A program made the position numbers and the translations under genes. Positions 19,826 to 28,170 of a DNA stretch of 64,000 nucleotides are shown here, one piece after another. The first letter of the stretch is position 1. Each line of letters starts with the position of its first letter. Location: NCBI GenBank assembly GCA_016219965.1, contig JACRJM010000002.1, forward strand, positions 174,233-238,232. The letters are read 5' to 3'. This stretch comes from Candidatus Schekmanbacteria bacterium. Its GTDB lineage: Bacteria; Schekmanbacteria; GWA2-38-11; J061. A model generated the notes under the pieces. It ran no database searches, had not been told where the DNA came from, and saw nothing but the letters and a program-made list of their open reading frames with translations.

Positions 19826-21172
19826 CTAAAATTTAACTACAGTTTCAAGAAATAGAGTTTTAACTCTAAGGTCGCTTTGATTTGCAGCAGCCTTAGTAAC
19901 AGCTTTAGTATCGAAATATACTATTCCCAGAGTCGTATTCTTCAGGACCGCATAGGTTGCCGAGAACTTGCTCCCTTTTGCGTTTGTGCCCCCAGCGTGA
20001 AAATCTGAATCTGCTATCGGTGCATAGACAGCATCTTTCTCAAGCTTTCTATAATCATATGCGACCTGAAAATCTCCGGCGTTCTTTATTGCACCTATCT
20101 TTATGCCACCAAGGTAACCGGTATCAAAGTCCACATCGCTGACTAAATTTTTGACAAAATCTCCATACAATGTGACCGGAATTATTGTCCCAAAGGCATC
20201 AAATTCAATGGGTGTAAACTCTCCTCCTAATGTGAATAGCCTGTAATCATAGGCGAAGAGATTTTTGTCATCATCACCTTCAATGAATGTGTTTGACTTC
20301 CTGATGTTCGCTGGACTTACATCTTCAATTGCAGCTCCTTTTATATTGTGAAAATCATAATATCCTGCTGCAAACTTAAGTTTTGTCCCAAACAGCGCAG
20401 CAGACGCTCCACCTTGCAGACCGTAAAGAGATTGGTCGTTTGAATCCGTTGATGACTCATCAATGGGGAAGAATCCAAAGGTCATAAATGGCTCTATATT
20501 TAGTTCTTTTTCACCAAAGGATTTTTTTGCCTGTACCACTATTCCTTCAGGTTTAACATCGGGGTCCCATACTAGATCAGTTGTGTAGAATGGATTTTCT
20601 ATTTTACCACCTATTAATCTGAGTTCAGGAATGGGCTTAATCTCAATAAATGCCTGGTCAAGCCAGATGTTTTTGGCTGAAAACGTATCCTGCATGGTCT
20701 GGTTTGTTGATGTCTGGTCTCCTGTTCCTGTTGCAAACCTTAATCCGACCTTTACCTTGTCATTTACCACAGTTTCAAAGCCATAGCGAAGCCTGAACCT
20801 CAGCCTCTGTCTGTCTGCAAAATTGGTATCTTCTCCGGCAATATCATCTTTCATACGGTCATAGGCATACCTTAACCTTACGTCACCTGAGAAGGTTGTG
20901 TTTTTTACCCATGTCGGAAGTATGGTGTTTTTCAGGACTTCCTGTGTCTTGGCCATTTCGGTTTTAACTTCTTCTTTTACTGTTTCTTTTTGTGCCTCCT
21001 TTTGTTTACTTTCTTCTGCTTTGGTTTCAGAGAGCATCTCCTTAGCTTCCTCTTCCGTGAGAATTCCTTTCTGGACGAGTTTCTTTACAAGAATTTCGAC
21101 TTCGCTTGCAAAGGAAAGGGTAGTGAAGAAAAGAAATGCAAAAAACAGGGTAAATAATCTAAACCTCTTCAA
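19826..21172 (-). CDS. Putative outer-membrane porin
   Basis: A 448-residue protein with a signal peptide (MKRFRLFTLFFAFLFFTTLS), a Lys/Glu-rich coiled segment (about 25-80) and a long beta-rich barrel domain with alternating aromatic strands ending in Phe, typical of Porin_5-type outer-membrane proteins. The start codon is TTG at 21172: AAAGGAG lies six nucleotides upstream and the signal peptide begins there. Opening residues 27-47 contain a helix-like VQKGILTEEEAKEML, common in this porin group. It is followed (upstream on the DNA) by the sulfate uptake operon on the same strand but 195 bp apart. Confidence 0.85.
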   Translation of the reverse strand: MKRFRLFTLFFAFLFFTTLSFASEVEILVKKLVQKGILTEEEAKEMLSETKAEESKQKEAQKETVKEEVKTEMAKTQEVLKNTILPTWVKNTTFSGDVRLRYAYDRMKDDIAGEDTNFADRQRLRFRLRYGFETVVNDKVKVGLRFATGTGDQTSTNQTMQDTFSAKNIWLDQAFIEIKPIPELRLIGGKIENPFYTTDLVWDPDVKPEGIVVQAKKSFGEKELNIEPFMTFGFFPIDESSTDSNDQSLYGLQGGASAALFGTKLKFAAGYYDFHNIKGAAIEDVSPANIRKSNTFIEGDDDKNLFAYDYRLFTLGGEFTPIEFDAFGTIIPVTLYGDFVKNLVSDVDFDTGYLGGIKIGAIKNAGDFQVAYDYRKLEKDAVYAPIADSDFHAGGTNAKGSKFSATYAVLKNTTLGIVYFDTKAVTKAAANQSDLRVKTLFLETVVKF

Positions 21173-21367
21173 TTTTTTCTCCTTTCATCAATGTAGTTGT
21201 TAATATTAATGTTACCTGTGTTAGTTAATAAGTACAGCTTGCGTCGTTAATTGTTTATTCGTGATAATCTCCTCCTCTTTCAGATGGTTAACGTCTGTCC
21301 TCTTTTCAAAAACAATTCAAACGCGATAATGCTGTTCGGCGCAGTGTATTGTTATTTTAGAAAACAG

Positions 21368-22429
21368 TCAGTCTCTGAGAAATACCCTTATATTGCGCGG
21401 CCTGATAAAAATATTTTCTCCCTCGCTGAGAGCAAGCTCACGCGAGCGGTCCCGGGTAAGCTCTGCCTCTACCAGTTCGTTGGTGCCGGGCAGAATAAGC
21501 TCGAGGCGCGTTGTTGCCCCGGTGAGCTGAATCCTGAGCACTATTGCTTCCATTTCATCAATATGGTTTCTTATGCGGTTGACCTCAATGTCATAGGGAC
21601 GGACGTAGGCAACTGCCGGTATGTTAATAGCTTCACCGTATTCAGGAAGATCTATGCTGATATTCCCTATTTTTGCCTGTCCTTCATGTACCCTGCTATG
21701 GAAAAGATTTACATTGCCAAGAAAATTATAAACGAAAGGGGTTGAGGGTTTTTCATAAACATCTTCAGGCGTTCCTGCCTGTTCGATCTGTCCTTCGTTC
21801 ATCACGACTACCCTGTCTGCTACTTCTAGAGCTTCTTCCTGATCATGGGTTACAAAAACCGATGTTACATGTATCTCGTCATGAAGCCGGCGCAGCCAGC
21901 GGCGCAATTCCTCTCTTACCCTTGCATCAAGGGCGCCAAAAGGTTCATCAAGGAGAAGAACTTTTGGCTCAACAGCAAGAGCCCTTGCAAGGGCTACACG
22001 CTGGCGCTGTCCTCCTGAAAGCTGTGAGGGATAACGTGAAGCAAGCTGATCAAGCTGGATAAGTTTTAGCAGCTTGTGGACTTTATCTTTTATTTCCTCC
22101 TTTGATGGACGGAATTTCTTTGGCTTCACTTCAAGCCCGAAGGCAATATTTTTAAATACTGTCATATGTCTGAATAGTGCGTAATGCTGGAATACAAAAC
22201 CAACTTGCCTTTCACGGACGCGCTGTCCGGTTGTTTCAACGCCGTCAAAGAGGATTGTCCCCTGGTCAGGCCGGTCAAGACCTGCGATAATTCTTAACAG
22301 CGTTGTCTTTCCTGAGCCTGATGGCCCCAAAAGCGCAACAAGTTCTCCGGATGGAACGTCTAAAGTTACATTCTTAAGCGCAGTGAATCCACCGAATGTT
22401 TTTGTTACATTGGAGACTTCAATGCCCAT
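21368..22429 (-). CDS. cysA: CysA, sulfate/thiosulfate ABC transporter ATPase
   Basis: Energising subunit of sulfate/thiosulfate import, 353 residues. Walker [10 protein letters not shown] (about 35-43), signature [15 protein letters not shown] (about 136-150), Walker B VLLLDEP and the switch His in [10 protein letters not shown] are all present. A C-terminal TOBE-like domain (about 240-350) follows. Last gene of sbp-cysT-cysW-cysA, 13 nt after cysW. Confidence 0.96.
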   Translation of the reverse strand: MGIEVSNVTKTFGGFTALKNVTLDVPSGELVALLGPSGSGKTTLLRIIAGLDRPDQGTILFDGVETTGQRVRERQVGFVFQHYALFRHMTVFKNIAFGLEVKPKKFRPSKEEIKDKVHKLLKLIQLDQLASRYPSQLSGGQRQRVALARALAVEPKVLLLDEPFGALDARVREELRRWLRRLHDEIHVTSVFVTHDQEEALEVADRVVVMNEGQIEQAGTPEDVYEKPSTPFVYNFLGNVNLFHSRVHEGQAKIGNISIDLPEYGEAINIPAVAYVRPYDIEVNRIRNHIDEMEAIVLRIQLTGATTRLELILPGTNELVEAELTRDRSRELALSEGENIFIRPRNIRVFLRD

Positions 22430-22442
22430 TTTATTTCCCCTT

Positions 22443-23318
22443 TCATTGACTCACTGTTTCTTCTTTAACCTTCCATTCCACGATGCTCTTGACTACAAGG
22501 GTTAACAGAGCCAGAAGGGCAAGAAGCGATGCCACTGCAAATGCAGCCGAGTAGTTGTATTCGTTGTAAAGTATTTCTACATGGAGAGGGATCGTGTTTG
22601 TTGCTCCCCTGATATGACCTGACACAACTGAGACTGCCCCGAACTCTCCCATCGCCCTTGCATTGCAGAGGATTGCTCCATAGAGAATTCCCCATTTTAC
22701 ATTCGGAAGGGTTACTCGGAAAAAAGTTTTAATGCCTGAGGCTCCTAGTACAAGGGCTGCCTCTTCCTCTTCCTTTCCCTGAGCCTGCATGAGAGGTATA
22801 AGCTCTCTTGCCACAAAAGGGAATGTCACAAAGATTGTTGCAAGGAGGATGCCCGGGACAGCAAATATTATCTTTATTCCATTTTCGCTGAGCCATGGCC
22901 CAAACCATCCCTGTAAACCGAAAATCAAAACATATACCAGCCCGGAGATGACAGGCGATACAGAAAAGGGAAGGTCAATCAGCGTTATAAGAAGGCTCTT
23001 GCCGCGAAAATCAAATTTGGTGATCCCCCATGCTGCAACAACTCCGAATATCATATTCAGCGGGACGCTCACCAGTGCTATAATAATAGTAAGCTTTATA
23101 GCTGAAACTGCATCCGGCTCTGTTATTGCTTTAAAATAAGCATCAACTCCTTTTTCAAAAGCCTGAGAAAAAACTGCGGCAAGTGGAACAAGAAGAAATA
23201 TCCCAAGAAATAAAAAAGCAGTTCCTGTTAATATCCAGCGGATGAGAGGAGGTTCATTTAATGCACCAGTCGCTGTATCAGCAGATTTGCTGTTTCTATT
23301 TTTTCCACTTTTGGACAT
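22443..23318 (-). CDS. cysW: CysW, sulfate ABC transporter permease
   Basis: Inner-membrane permease of 291 residues with about six helices. The ABC permease coupling loop is recognisable near [40 protein letters not shown] fits the CysW subgroup. It is packed between cysT (13 nt) and cysA (13 nt). A hydrophilic N-terminal extension of about 25 residues precedes the first helix. Confidence 0.95.
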   Translation of the reverse strand: MSKSGKNRNSKSADTATGALNEPPLIRWILTGTAFLFLGIFLLVPLAAVFSQAFEKGVDAYFKAITEPDAVSAIKLTIIIALVSVPLNMIFGVVAAWGITKFDFRGKSLLITLIDLPFSVSPVISGLVYVLIFGLQGWFGPWLSENGIKIIFAVPGILLATIFVTFPFVARELIPLMQAQGKEEEEAALVLGASGIKTFFRVTLPNVKWGILYGAILCNARAMGEFGAVSVVSGHIRGATNTIPLHVEILYNEYNYSAAFAVASLLALLALLTLVVKSIVEWKVKEETVSQ

Positions 23319-23331
23319 GCTTTATTCCCTT

Positions 23332-24165
23332 TTATTTTTGCGTATATTTCGAGCACCACCATTGCAATATGTTTATGGCAAAAAGGATGATAAATGAAGC
23401 CATAAGCATTACTGAGGCTATTGCGGTTGCACCCATATAATCATACTGTTCAAGTTTTGTAATGATGAGAAGAGATGTTATCTCTGATACCATTGGCATG
23501 TTTCCGGCGATAAAGATTACGGAACCGTATTCCCCGACCGCCCTTGCAAAGGCAAGGGCAAATCCTGTAAGCAGGGATGGCAAAAGTGTGGGGAATATAA
23601 CACGTGTGAATGTCTGCCAGCGGTTAGCTCCAAGACAAACAGCAGCCTCTTCAACATCTGCCTCAAGGTCTTCAAGCACCGGCTGTACTGTACGGACAAC
23701 AAAAGGAAGCCCTATAAAAGTGAGAGCGATAAAAATCCCTGTCGGAGTATATGCAACCTTGATTCCATATGCCTCAAGATATTTTCCTATCCATCCGTTC
23801 GGAGCATAAACAGCAGCAAGTGTTATCCCGGCCACTGCTGTGGGAAGGGCAAAAGGAAGATCAACGATCGCATCAATGAGCTTTTTAAAAGGGATAGGAT
23901 ATCTTACAAGCACCCATGCGACAAGGATACCAAAAAAACCATTAGTCAGCGCCGCAAGAAGCGAAACTCCGAAAGTGAGCTTGTAAGAGGCAATGACACG
24001 GGGTGTTGTAACAGTTTCCAAAAAACTTCCCGCTGTCATCTGAGCTGATTTAAAGATTACGGCTGAAAGCGGAATAAGAACTATGAGACACAGATAAAAA
24101 ATCGTGTATCCAAGCGAAAGGCCAAGGCCCGGGATAACGCTGTTTTGTCTAATTGAAAGTTTCAT
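23332..24165 (-). CDS. cysT: CysT (CysU), sulfate ABC transporter permease
   Basis: Second permease of the importer, 277 residues with about six membrane segments. The motif DLPFALPTAVAGITLAAVY is typical of CysT, and the coupling loop EEAAVCLGANRWQTFTRV matches the ABC-permease EAA region. It follows sbp by 15 nt. Confidence 0.95.
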   Translation of the reverse strand: MKLSIRQNSVIPGLGLSLGYTIFYLCLIVLIPLSAVIFKSAQMTAGSFLETVTTPRVIASYKLTFGVSLLAALTNGFFGILVAWVLVRYPIPFKKLIDAIVDLPFALPTAVAGITLAAVYAPNGWIGKYLEAYGIKVAYTPTGIFIALTFIGLPFVVRTVQPVLEDLEADVEEAAVCLGANRWQTFTRVIFPTLLPSLLTGFALAFARAVGEYGSVIFIAGNMPMVSEITSLLIITKLEQYDYMGATAIASVMLMASFIILFAINILQWWCSKYTQK

Positions 24166-24180
24166 TATAATATTGTGCTA

Positions 24181-25200
24181 TTATTTCCCTGCTCCGTAAA
24201 TCTGGTCAAATATGCCGCCATCCTCGAAATGCTTTTTCTGAGCGGATTTCCAACCGCCAAATAGTGTATCAATCGTAAAAAGATTTATTTTAGGGAACTG
24301 TTTCTCATATTTTTTTTCTATTGATGCGAGACGCGGACGGTAATAATTCTTCGCCGCGATTTCCTGTCCTTCCGGAGAGTAAAGGTATTGAAGATAAGCC
24401 TCTGCAGCCTTGCGGGTCCTGTGCCTGTCAACAACCTTGTCAACTACAGTTACCGGCGGCTCTGCAAGTATGCTAAGTGATGGGACAATGATTTCAAAGT
24501 TGTCTTTACCCAGTTCATTCACGGCAAGGAATGCTTCATTCTCCCAGGCGAGAAGAACATCACCTACGCCCCTTTGAACGAATGTAGTAGTTGAGCCTCT
24601 TGCCCCTGAGTCAAGGACAGGTACATTTTTATAGAGTTTGCCGACAAAATCTTTTGCCTTTGATTCACTATTCCCTTCGTTTTTCAGGGAATAGCCCCAG
24701 GCTGCAAGATAGTTCCAGCGAGCTCCTCCTGAGGTTTTTGGATTAGGTGTTATTACTGAGACACCGGGCTTTATGAGGTCAGCCCAATCTTTAATTTTCT
24801 TAGGATTTCCTTTTCTTACAAGGAAAACAATAGTTGATGTGTAGGGGGCGCTGTTGTTTGGGAGCCTTGACTGCCAGTTCTCAGGAATAAGTTTTCCCCT
24901 TACAGCTATCTCATCTATGTCATAGGCAAGGGCAAGGGTTACGATATCAGCTTCAAGACCGTCGATAACAGCACGAGCCTGTTTGCCTGAACCGCCGTGC
25001 GATTGTTTTACAATTACATCTTCACCTGTTTTACCCTTCCAGTATTTTGCAAAAGCAGCATTATACTCCTGATATAGTTCCCGAGTTGGGTCGTAAGAGA
25101 CATTTAATAAACTTACTTCGGCAATTGATAAAGTAGAGAATCCCACTATCACGGTTAGAATGATTCCTGTTGCCAGCAGACTAAATATTTTTCTATGCAC
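24181..25200 (-). CDS. sbp: Sulfate/thiosulfate-binding periplasmic protein
   Basis: Periplasmic binding protein that captures sulfate or thiosulfate for CysTWA, 339 residues. A Sec signal peptide (about 1-27) is followed by [20 protein letters not shown], the usual mature start of Sbp/CysP proteins. Ligand-contact regions [14 protein letters not shown] and [12 protein letters not shown] are intact. The start is GTG, supported by GGAGGA seven nucleotides upstream. First gene of the transport operon, preceded by a palindrome matching one in front of the Rrf2 gene. Confidence 0.96.
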   Translation of the reverse strand: MHRKIFSLLATGIILTVIVGFSTLSIAEVSLLNVSYDPTRELYQEYNAAFAKYWKGKTGEDVIVKQSHGGSGKQARAVIDGLEADIVTLALAYDIDEIAVRGKLIPENWQSRLPNNSAPYTSTIVFLVRKGNPKKIKDWADLIKPGVSVITPNPKTSGGARWNYLAAWGYSLKNEGNSESKAKDFVGKLYKNVPVLDSGARGSTTTFVQRGVGDVLLAWENEAFLAVNELGKDNFEIIVPSLSILAEPPVTVVDKVVDRHRTRKAAEAYLQYLYSPEGQEIAAKNYYRPRLASIEKKYEKQFPKINLFTIDTLFGGWKSAQKKHFEDGGIFDQIYGAGK

Positions 25201-25246
25201 TATCTTTCCTCCTCCTTTTTTTACTTTTTAGGTTTAAAGCCTTTAA

Positions 25247-25277
25247 AGTCTATCATCTAAATAGACTATTGAGTCAA
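25247..25277 (-). promoter_or_regulatory. Operator-like palindrome and -35 element ahead of sbp
   Basis: AGTCTAT-N7-ATAGACT (25247-25267) is a perfect 7-bp inverted repeat. TTGACT, read on the minus strand at 25272-25277, is a plausible -35 element, so a bound repressor would cover the promoter. The same half-sites occur before the Rrf2 gene. Confidence 0.6.
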
Positions 25278-25285
25278 AAAAAATT

Positions 25286-25747
25286 TTAGATGTTATATTC
25301 CAAAGAGGGCTCCTCTTTTGGTTCAAGCTTTTTGATTTTTTCCAACATATCGGCTATAGAAGTGCTATCCAGTATATGTGCAATTGAATCGCGTACATCC
25401 TTCATTACTAATCGAATGCCGCAGGTTCTTTCGTCTATACATTCATCGCATTTTGCATAGGCAGTTTCACTCACACAGGGAACCAGTGCAAGAGGCCCAT
25501 CAAGGATTCTTACCACTCTGCCAACAGTTATAGACTCCGGAGGTCTTCCAAGGTAATATCCTCCCCCTTTCCCTTTCTTGCTTTGAAGTATGCCATTATT
25601 TTTTAGGGTAAGCAGAATTAATTCCAGAAATTTCTTGGGAATTTTCTCTTCAGTCGCAACTTTAGATATCAAAATTGGTCCTTTCTGATATTCCTTTGCC
25701 ATATATACCAGGGCTTTTAACGCATATTTTGCTTTTTTAGAAATCAT
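25286..25747 (-). CDS. Rrf2-family transcriptional regulator of sulfur uptake
   Basis: A 153-residue DNA-binding protein. The winged helix-turn-helix covers about 1-80 (MISKKAKYALKALVYMAKEY, a standard Rrf2 opening). Four cysteines follow in the dimerisation region (spacing C-x8-C-x2-C-x6-C, about residues 93-112), where IscR-type members bind an iron-sulfur cluster and CymR-type members do not. It sits 85 bp upstream of sbp on the same strand, so a role in sulfate or cysteine control is likely. An operator-like palindrome overlaps its own promoter, suggesting autoregulation. There is no Shine-Dalgarno before its ATG. Confidence 0.9.
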   Translation of the reverse strand: MISKKAKYALKALVYMAKEYQKGPILISKVATEEKIPKKFLELILLTLKNNGILQSKKGKGGGYYLGRPPESITVGRVVRILDGPLALVPCVSETAYAKCDECIDERTCGIRLVMKDVRDSIAHILDSTSIADMLEKIKKLEPKEEPSLEYNI

Positions 25748-25753
25748 AGTAGT

Positions 25754-25806
25754 AGTCTATTAAATCAATAGAGAATATATATTATAAGTCTTTCTATTTT
25801 TGTCAA
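25754..25806 (-). promoter_or_regulatory. Rrf2 gene promoter with overlapping operator
   Basis: On the minus strand: TTGACA (25801-25806), 16-nt spacer, TAATAT (25779-25784). Just downstream, AGTCTAT-N7-ATAGAGA (25754-25774) repeats the half-sites and 7-nt spacing of the palindrome before sbp, with two mismatches in one arm. Confidence 0.65.
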
Positions 25807-25922
25807 GAAAAAATATTTAGACATTACAGACAGAAAATTAGGGGATTCTTCACTGGTAATGTTTTTTTCTAAGGAAAATATGTTGATATTGCAGAAAAGT
25901 TCAATGTTCATAATCGAAAGCT

Positions 25923-25930
25923 ACGACTTC
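25923..25930. repeat. Target-site duplication, left copy
   Basis: ACGACTTC abuts the left end of the IS1-family element; an identical copy abuts the right end at 29476-29483. Eight-to-nine-bp duplications are usual for IS1. Confidence 0.9.
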
Positions 25931-25950
25931 GGTAGTGGGTCAGTTTGAAA
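25931..25950 (+). repeat. Left terminal inverted repeat of IS1-family element
   Basis: 20 bp, perfect complement of 29456-29475; begins GGTAGTGGGTC. Confidence 0.95.
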
Positions 25951-25955
25951 AATAA

Positions 25956-26900
25956 TTAAAGAGAAACTTCTGTTGAATTTTCTTTTAGTTTATCAAATAA
26001 ATTATTAAAAGAATCATATAAAGATAAATTATCTTTATTATCTTCTGTAACCTTATCTATTTTGTAAACAGGTGATTCATGTCCATGCCTATCAATTTCA
26101 TAGGTACTCATAAATAAACATTTATCCAATATAATTAATCTAAAAATAGGATGAAATTTACAATAATATAATTGAACAGTTCTATCAGAACGTATTTTAT
26201 TTAATGTTTTAAATTTATCTATAGTATTACAAATTTCTTTTTTAAGATCCTCTTTAGTATAAGGTGGTAGTATTTTTCTAAGTTGATGTATTCTTTCATT
26301 AATCACTTCATCATTGTCTGGATTCAAAATAACACTCTCAACTTTTATCCAATTTCGCTCTCTTAAAACATCATAGAAAAGCGATTCTCCTTCTCCTTTC
26401 CCTATATATTCATAACCAGCAATTGATAAAAGTTTAATTGTTTCAGAATGAGATAATTCTTCCATTACATCTCTTGAATACTGCTGATTGATGGCAGCAA
26501 CTCTTAATCTATCTTCATAGATTTTTTTAATTCCCGATTGTTTATTTAACAATTTAACCAACTGTATAATTTTATCAGCTTCTGATGTTTTTAATATACC
26601 AAGATAAGATTGTATATAAAAGTGTAGGCTAAGATTAGAAGCGAATGAAAACAAAAAAGCTATTATAAATTTTACAACAAATGAAAACGTTAGTGAACTT
26701 ACAGAAATTGAAAACCTAAAAGGAACAGAGAGAGTTATTGTTCTTAATAAAGTTTCTCTCTCTGACTCTACAAGGAGACAGAGCCATATTATTATTGTCC
26801 ATATAAAAATATCAAATCTTCGTGGTGATTTTAAAAATTTGGATGGTAAATTATAGAATGTCTCTATTAATCCTTGTGTGCGGGAGGGGTTTGATTCCAA
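25956..26900 (-). CDS. Passenger membrane protein, possible DUF5919/PLD-like domain
   Basis: A 314-residue protein with two hydrophobic segments (about 30-46 and 72-98), then a cytoplasmic region of about 200 residues. The stretch VESVILNPDNDEV, the later VQLYYCKFHPIFRLIILD and STYEIDRHGHESPV resemble the DUF5919 / catalytically reduced phospholipase-D-like fold found in some regulatory and conflict proteins. I see no HKD catalytic motif. The start is unclear: TTG at 26900 follows an in-frame stop by two codons and has no ribosome site. It lies 27 nt after a 55-residue membrane peptide gene, so the two form an operon. Base composition is more AT-rich than the host genes. Function unknown. Confidence 0.6.
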   Translation of the reverse strand: MESNPSRTQGLIETFYNLPSKFLKSPRRFDIFIWTIIIWLCLLVESERETLLRTITLSVPFRFSISVSSLTFSFVVKFIIAFLFSFASNLSLHFYIQSYLGILKTSEADKIIQLVKLLNKQSGIKKIYEDRLRVAAINQQYSRDVMEELSHSETIKLLSIAGYEYIGKGEGESLFYDVLRERNWIKVESVILNPDNDEVINERIHQLRKILPPYTKEDLKKEICNTIDKFKTLNKIRSDRTVQLYYCKFHPIFRLIILDKCLFMSTYEIDRHGHESPVYKIDKVTEDNKDNLSLYDSFNNLFDKLKENSTEVSL

Positions 26901-26927
26901 GATTCAGATTGAATTATTTATCTTGAA

Positions 26928-27095
26928 TTATTCAAGAGATTTGTTTATTTTTTCAATATCAATTACTTCTGATGGAGAATTTTTTGCAAAAATTTTAGAA
27001 GATATTTTTTGCTCTAATTTATTTATAGCAGATGATGGAAAAGTAAAAATTCCAATTATTATCGCTAATATTGAAATAATAGATACCAAGTCCAT
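26928..27095 (-). CDS. Small single-pass membrane protein (55 aa)
   Basis: MDLVSIISILAIIIGIFTF forms one transmembrane helix, followed by a charged tail of about 30 residues. The ATG at 27095 is supported by AAGGGGAG five nucleotides upstream, and a promoter lies at 27125-27153. It is the first gene of the passenger operon ahead of the 314-residue membrane protein. Not recognised; a partner subunit or antitoxin-like regulator of the larger protein is possible. Confidence 0.6.
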   Translation of the reverse strand: MDLVSIISILAIIIGIFTFPSSAINKLEQKISSKIFAKNSPSEVIDIEKINKSLE

Positions 27096-27124
27096 AGTTC
27101 TCCCCTTTGTTATTATTTGAGTAA

Positions 27125-27153
27125 ATGATACAAACATGAACCTGCTTCGTCAA
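27125..27153 (-). promoter_or_regulatory. Promoter of the passenger membrane-protein operon
   Basis: TTGACG (27148-27153), 17-nt spacer, TATCAT (27125-27130), read on the minus strand, 29 bp before the 55-residue gene. It lacks the ATGCTTG motif found in the element's three other promoters. Confidence 0.55.
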
Positions 27154-27215
27154 GAATTATTTAATTCTATATACTATTTTCACATATTAGAGGGATTAAC
27201 TATGTTATTTATTGA

Positions 27216-28043
27216 TTATTGTAAATTTAATATTTCTTCTATTTCCCATACATGGTCTGTTATTCCTGCTTCCATTGCTGGAGTTACTCTTAACGTCTGA
27301 TGAATCCTACAGAAATTATAATACATGAAATGAAGCGATACTGCATGAATAAGGTTCTCTGCCTTTTTTGAAAAGGCATTTGTAAGCCTTGTAAATCTTC
27401 TCATACTCATACGCATTGTTAAATTTTGGCGTTCAACGAAGCTTGTCGAGGTGTGGTTCAGGTCTGGATTGCCTTGTATCTTCATTTTAATACTTCCGGT
27501 GCATTGAGCAGGACTATATTTCCTCTCTCCTTCTCTGTCGCCTTCATTGCCATATAGTTTTATAAGCTGGCTATAATCTATCTGATAGCCGAAGGCACTT
27601 TCTACAGCTTCAAGATATGCTCTGTGTCCGTCTGTTGTTAGCTGAACTCTATTCTTTAGCCTACCTGCCAAATCTTCCATGAACTCGGTTGCTGTTTCTA
27701 TGTCACGCCTTCCTATTCTCCAACTTGGAACAAGCTTTGTATCAGCGCAAATAGCTGTAAATGTCCACATATTGCCATAGCCGAATTGATCCTTTTTATC
27801 TTCCGGCACGTTCTTTTCTTTCGCATAACAGAAAGACCAGATTTCATCACATTGAATTTTCTTACAGGTAAGATTTACAAATGCCTTGTCTTGATATTCA
27901 GAGCAAGCTTTCCCAACATCAGCCAAGAGCTTCAATACTGTTCCTTTAGCCGCTCCTGTCATTCTGCAAGTGGCTCTGATTGAGTTACCTTCAACCAGTG
28001 CGCTTATTATCTGAACTTGTTTTTGAAGAGTTAATTTATTCAT
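27216..28043 (-). CDS. IS1-family transposase (single ORF)
   Basis: DDE transposase of 275 residues. An N-terminal helix-turn-helix (about 5-45) is followed by the catalytic core: Asp66 in IQCDEIWSF, Asp138 in TTDGHRAY and Glu204 in SFVERQNLTMRM. The C-terminal HFMYYNFCRIHQTLRVTPA block is diagnostic of this IS1 branch. Classical IS1 makes its transposase by frameshifting between InsA and InsB; here one continuous frame encodes it and the zinc finger of InsA is missing. The ATG lies six nucleotides after the predicted -10 box, implying a leaderless mRNA. No damage is seen, so the enzyme may be active. Confidence 0.94.
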   Translation of the reverse strand: MNKLTLQKQVQIISALVEGNSIRATCRMTGAAKGTVLKLLADVGKACSEYQDKAFVNLTCKKIQCDEIWSFCYAKEKNVPEDKKDQFGYGNMWTFTAICADTKLVPSWRIGRRDIETATEFMEDLAGRLKNRVQLTTDGHRAYLEAVESAFGYQIDYSQLIKLYGNEGDREGERKYSPAQCTGSIKMKIQGNPDLNHTSTSFVERQNLTMRMSMRRFTRLTNAFSKKAENLIHAVSLHFMYYNFCRIHQTLRVTPAMEAGITDHVWEIEEILNLQ

Positions 28044-28049
28044 ATATAC

Positions 28050-28078
28050 AATATACTTGACCGCTCAAGCATTGTCAA
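28050..28078 (-). promoter_or_regulatory. Transposase promoter carrying ATGCTTG motif
   Basis: TTGACA (28073-28078), 17-nt spacer starting ATGCTTG, TATATT (28050-28055) on the minus strand. The start codon follows after six nucleotides. Confidence 0.7.
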
Positions 28079-28088
28079 GTGTTTTTCT

Positions 28089-28170
28089 GCAAGCATTAAA
28101 ATAATAATTGACAATATATGCTTGCAAATATTATAATGCAAGCATAATCTTAACTTTGAGGTGCAAGCAT
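28089..28170 (+). promoter_or_regulatory. P63C gene promoter with four GCAAGCAT boxes
   Basis: TTGACA (28108-28113), 18-nt spacer, TATAAT (28132-28137). The octamer GCAAGCAT occurs at 28089-28096, inverted at 28118-28125 inside the spacer, at 28138-28145 touching the -10 box and at 28163-28170 over the start codon. A fifth, weaker copy is at 28065-28072. This layout fits repression of both divergent promoters by one protein. Confidence 0.7.

Noticed and set aside
21190-21290. Possible leader peptide upstream of the porin (GAGGAGGAG on the minus strand)
   Set aside because: No ATG, GTG or TTG follows the purine-rich string at a usable distance.
21251-21745. Plus-strand frame of 164 residues
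   Set aside because: Mostly antisense to cysA; the peptide has no recognisable features.
26870-26905. tRNA 3'-end-like string (AATCAAACCCCTCCCGCACA on the minus strand)
   Set aside because: The flanking bases do not pair into a T arm or acceptor stem, and the rest of a tRNA is missing.
27216-28043. Frameshifted insA/insB arrangement in the IS1 transposase
   Set aside because: One uninterrupted frame contains helix-turn-helix and all three catalytic acidic residues.
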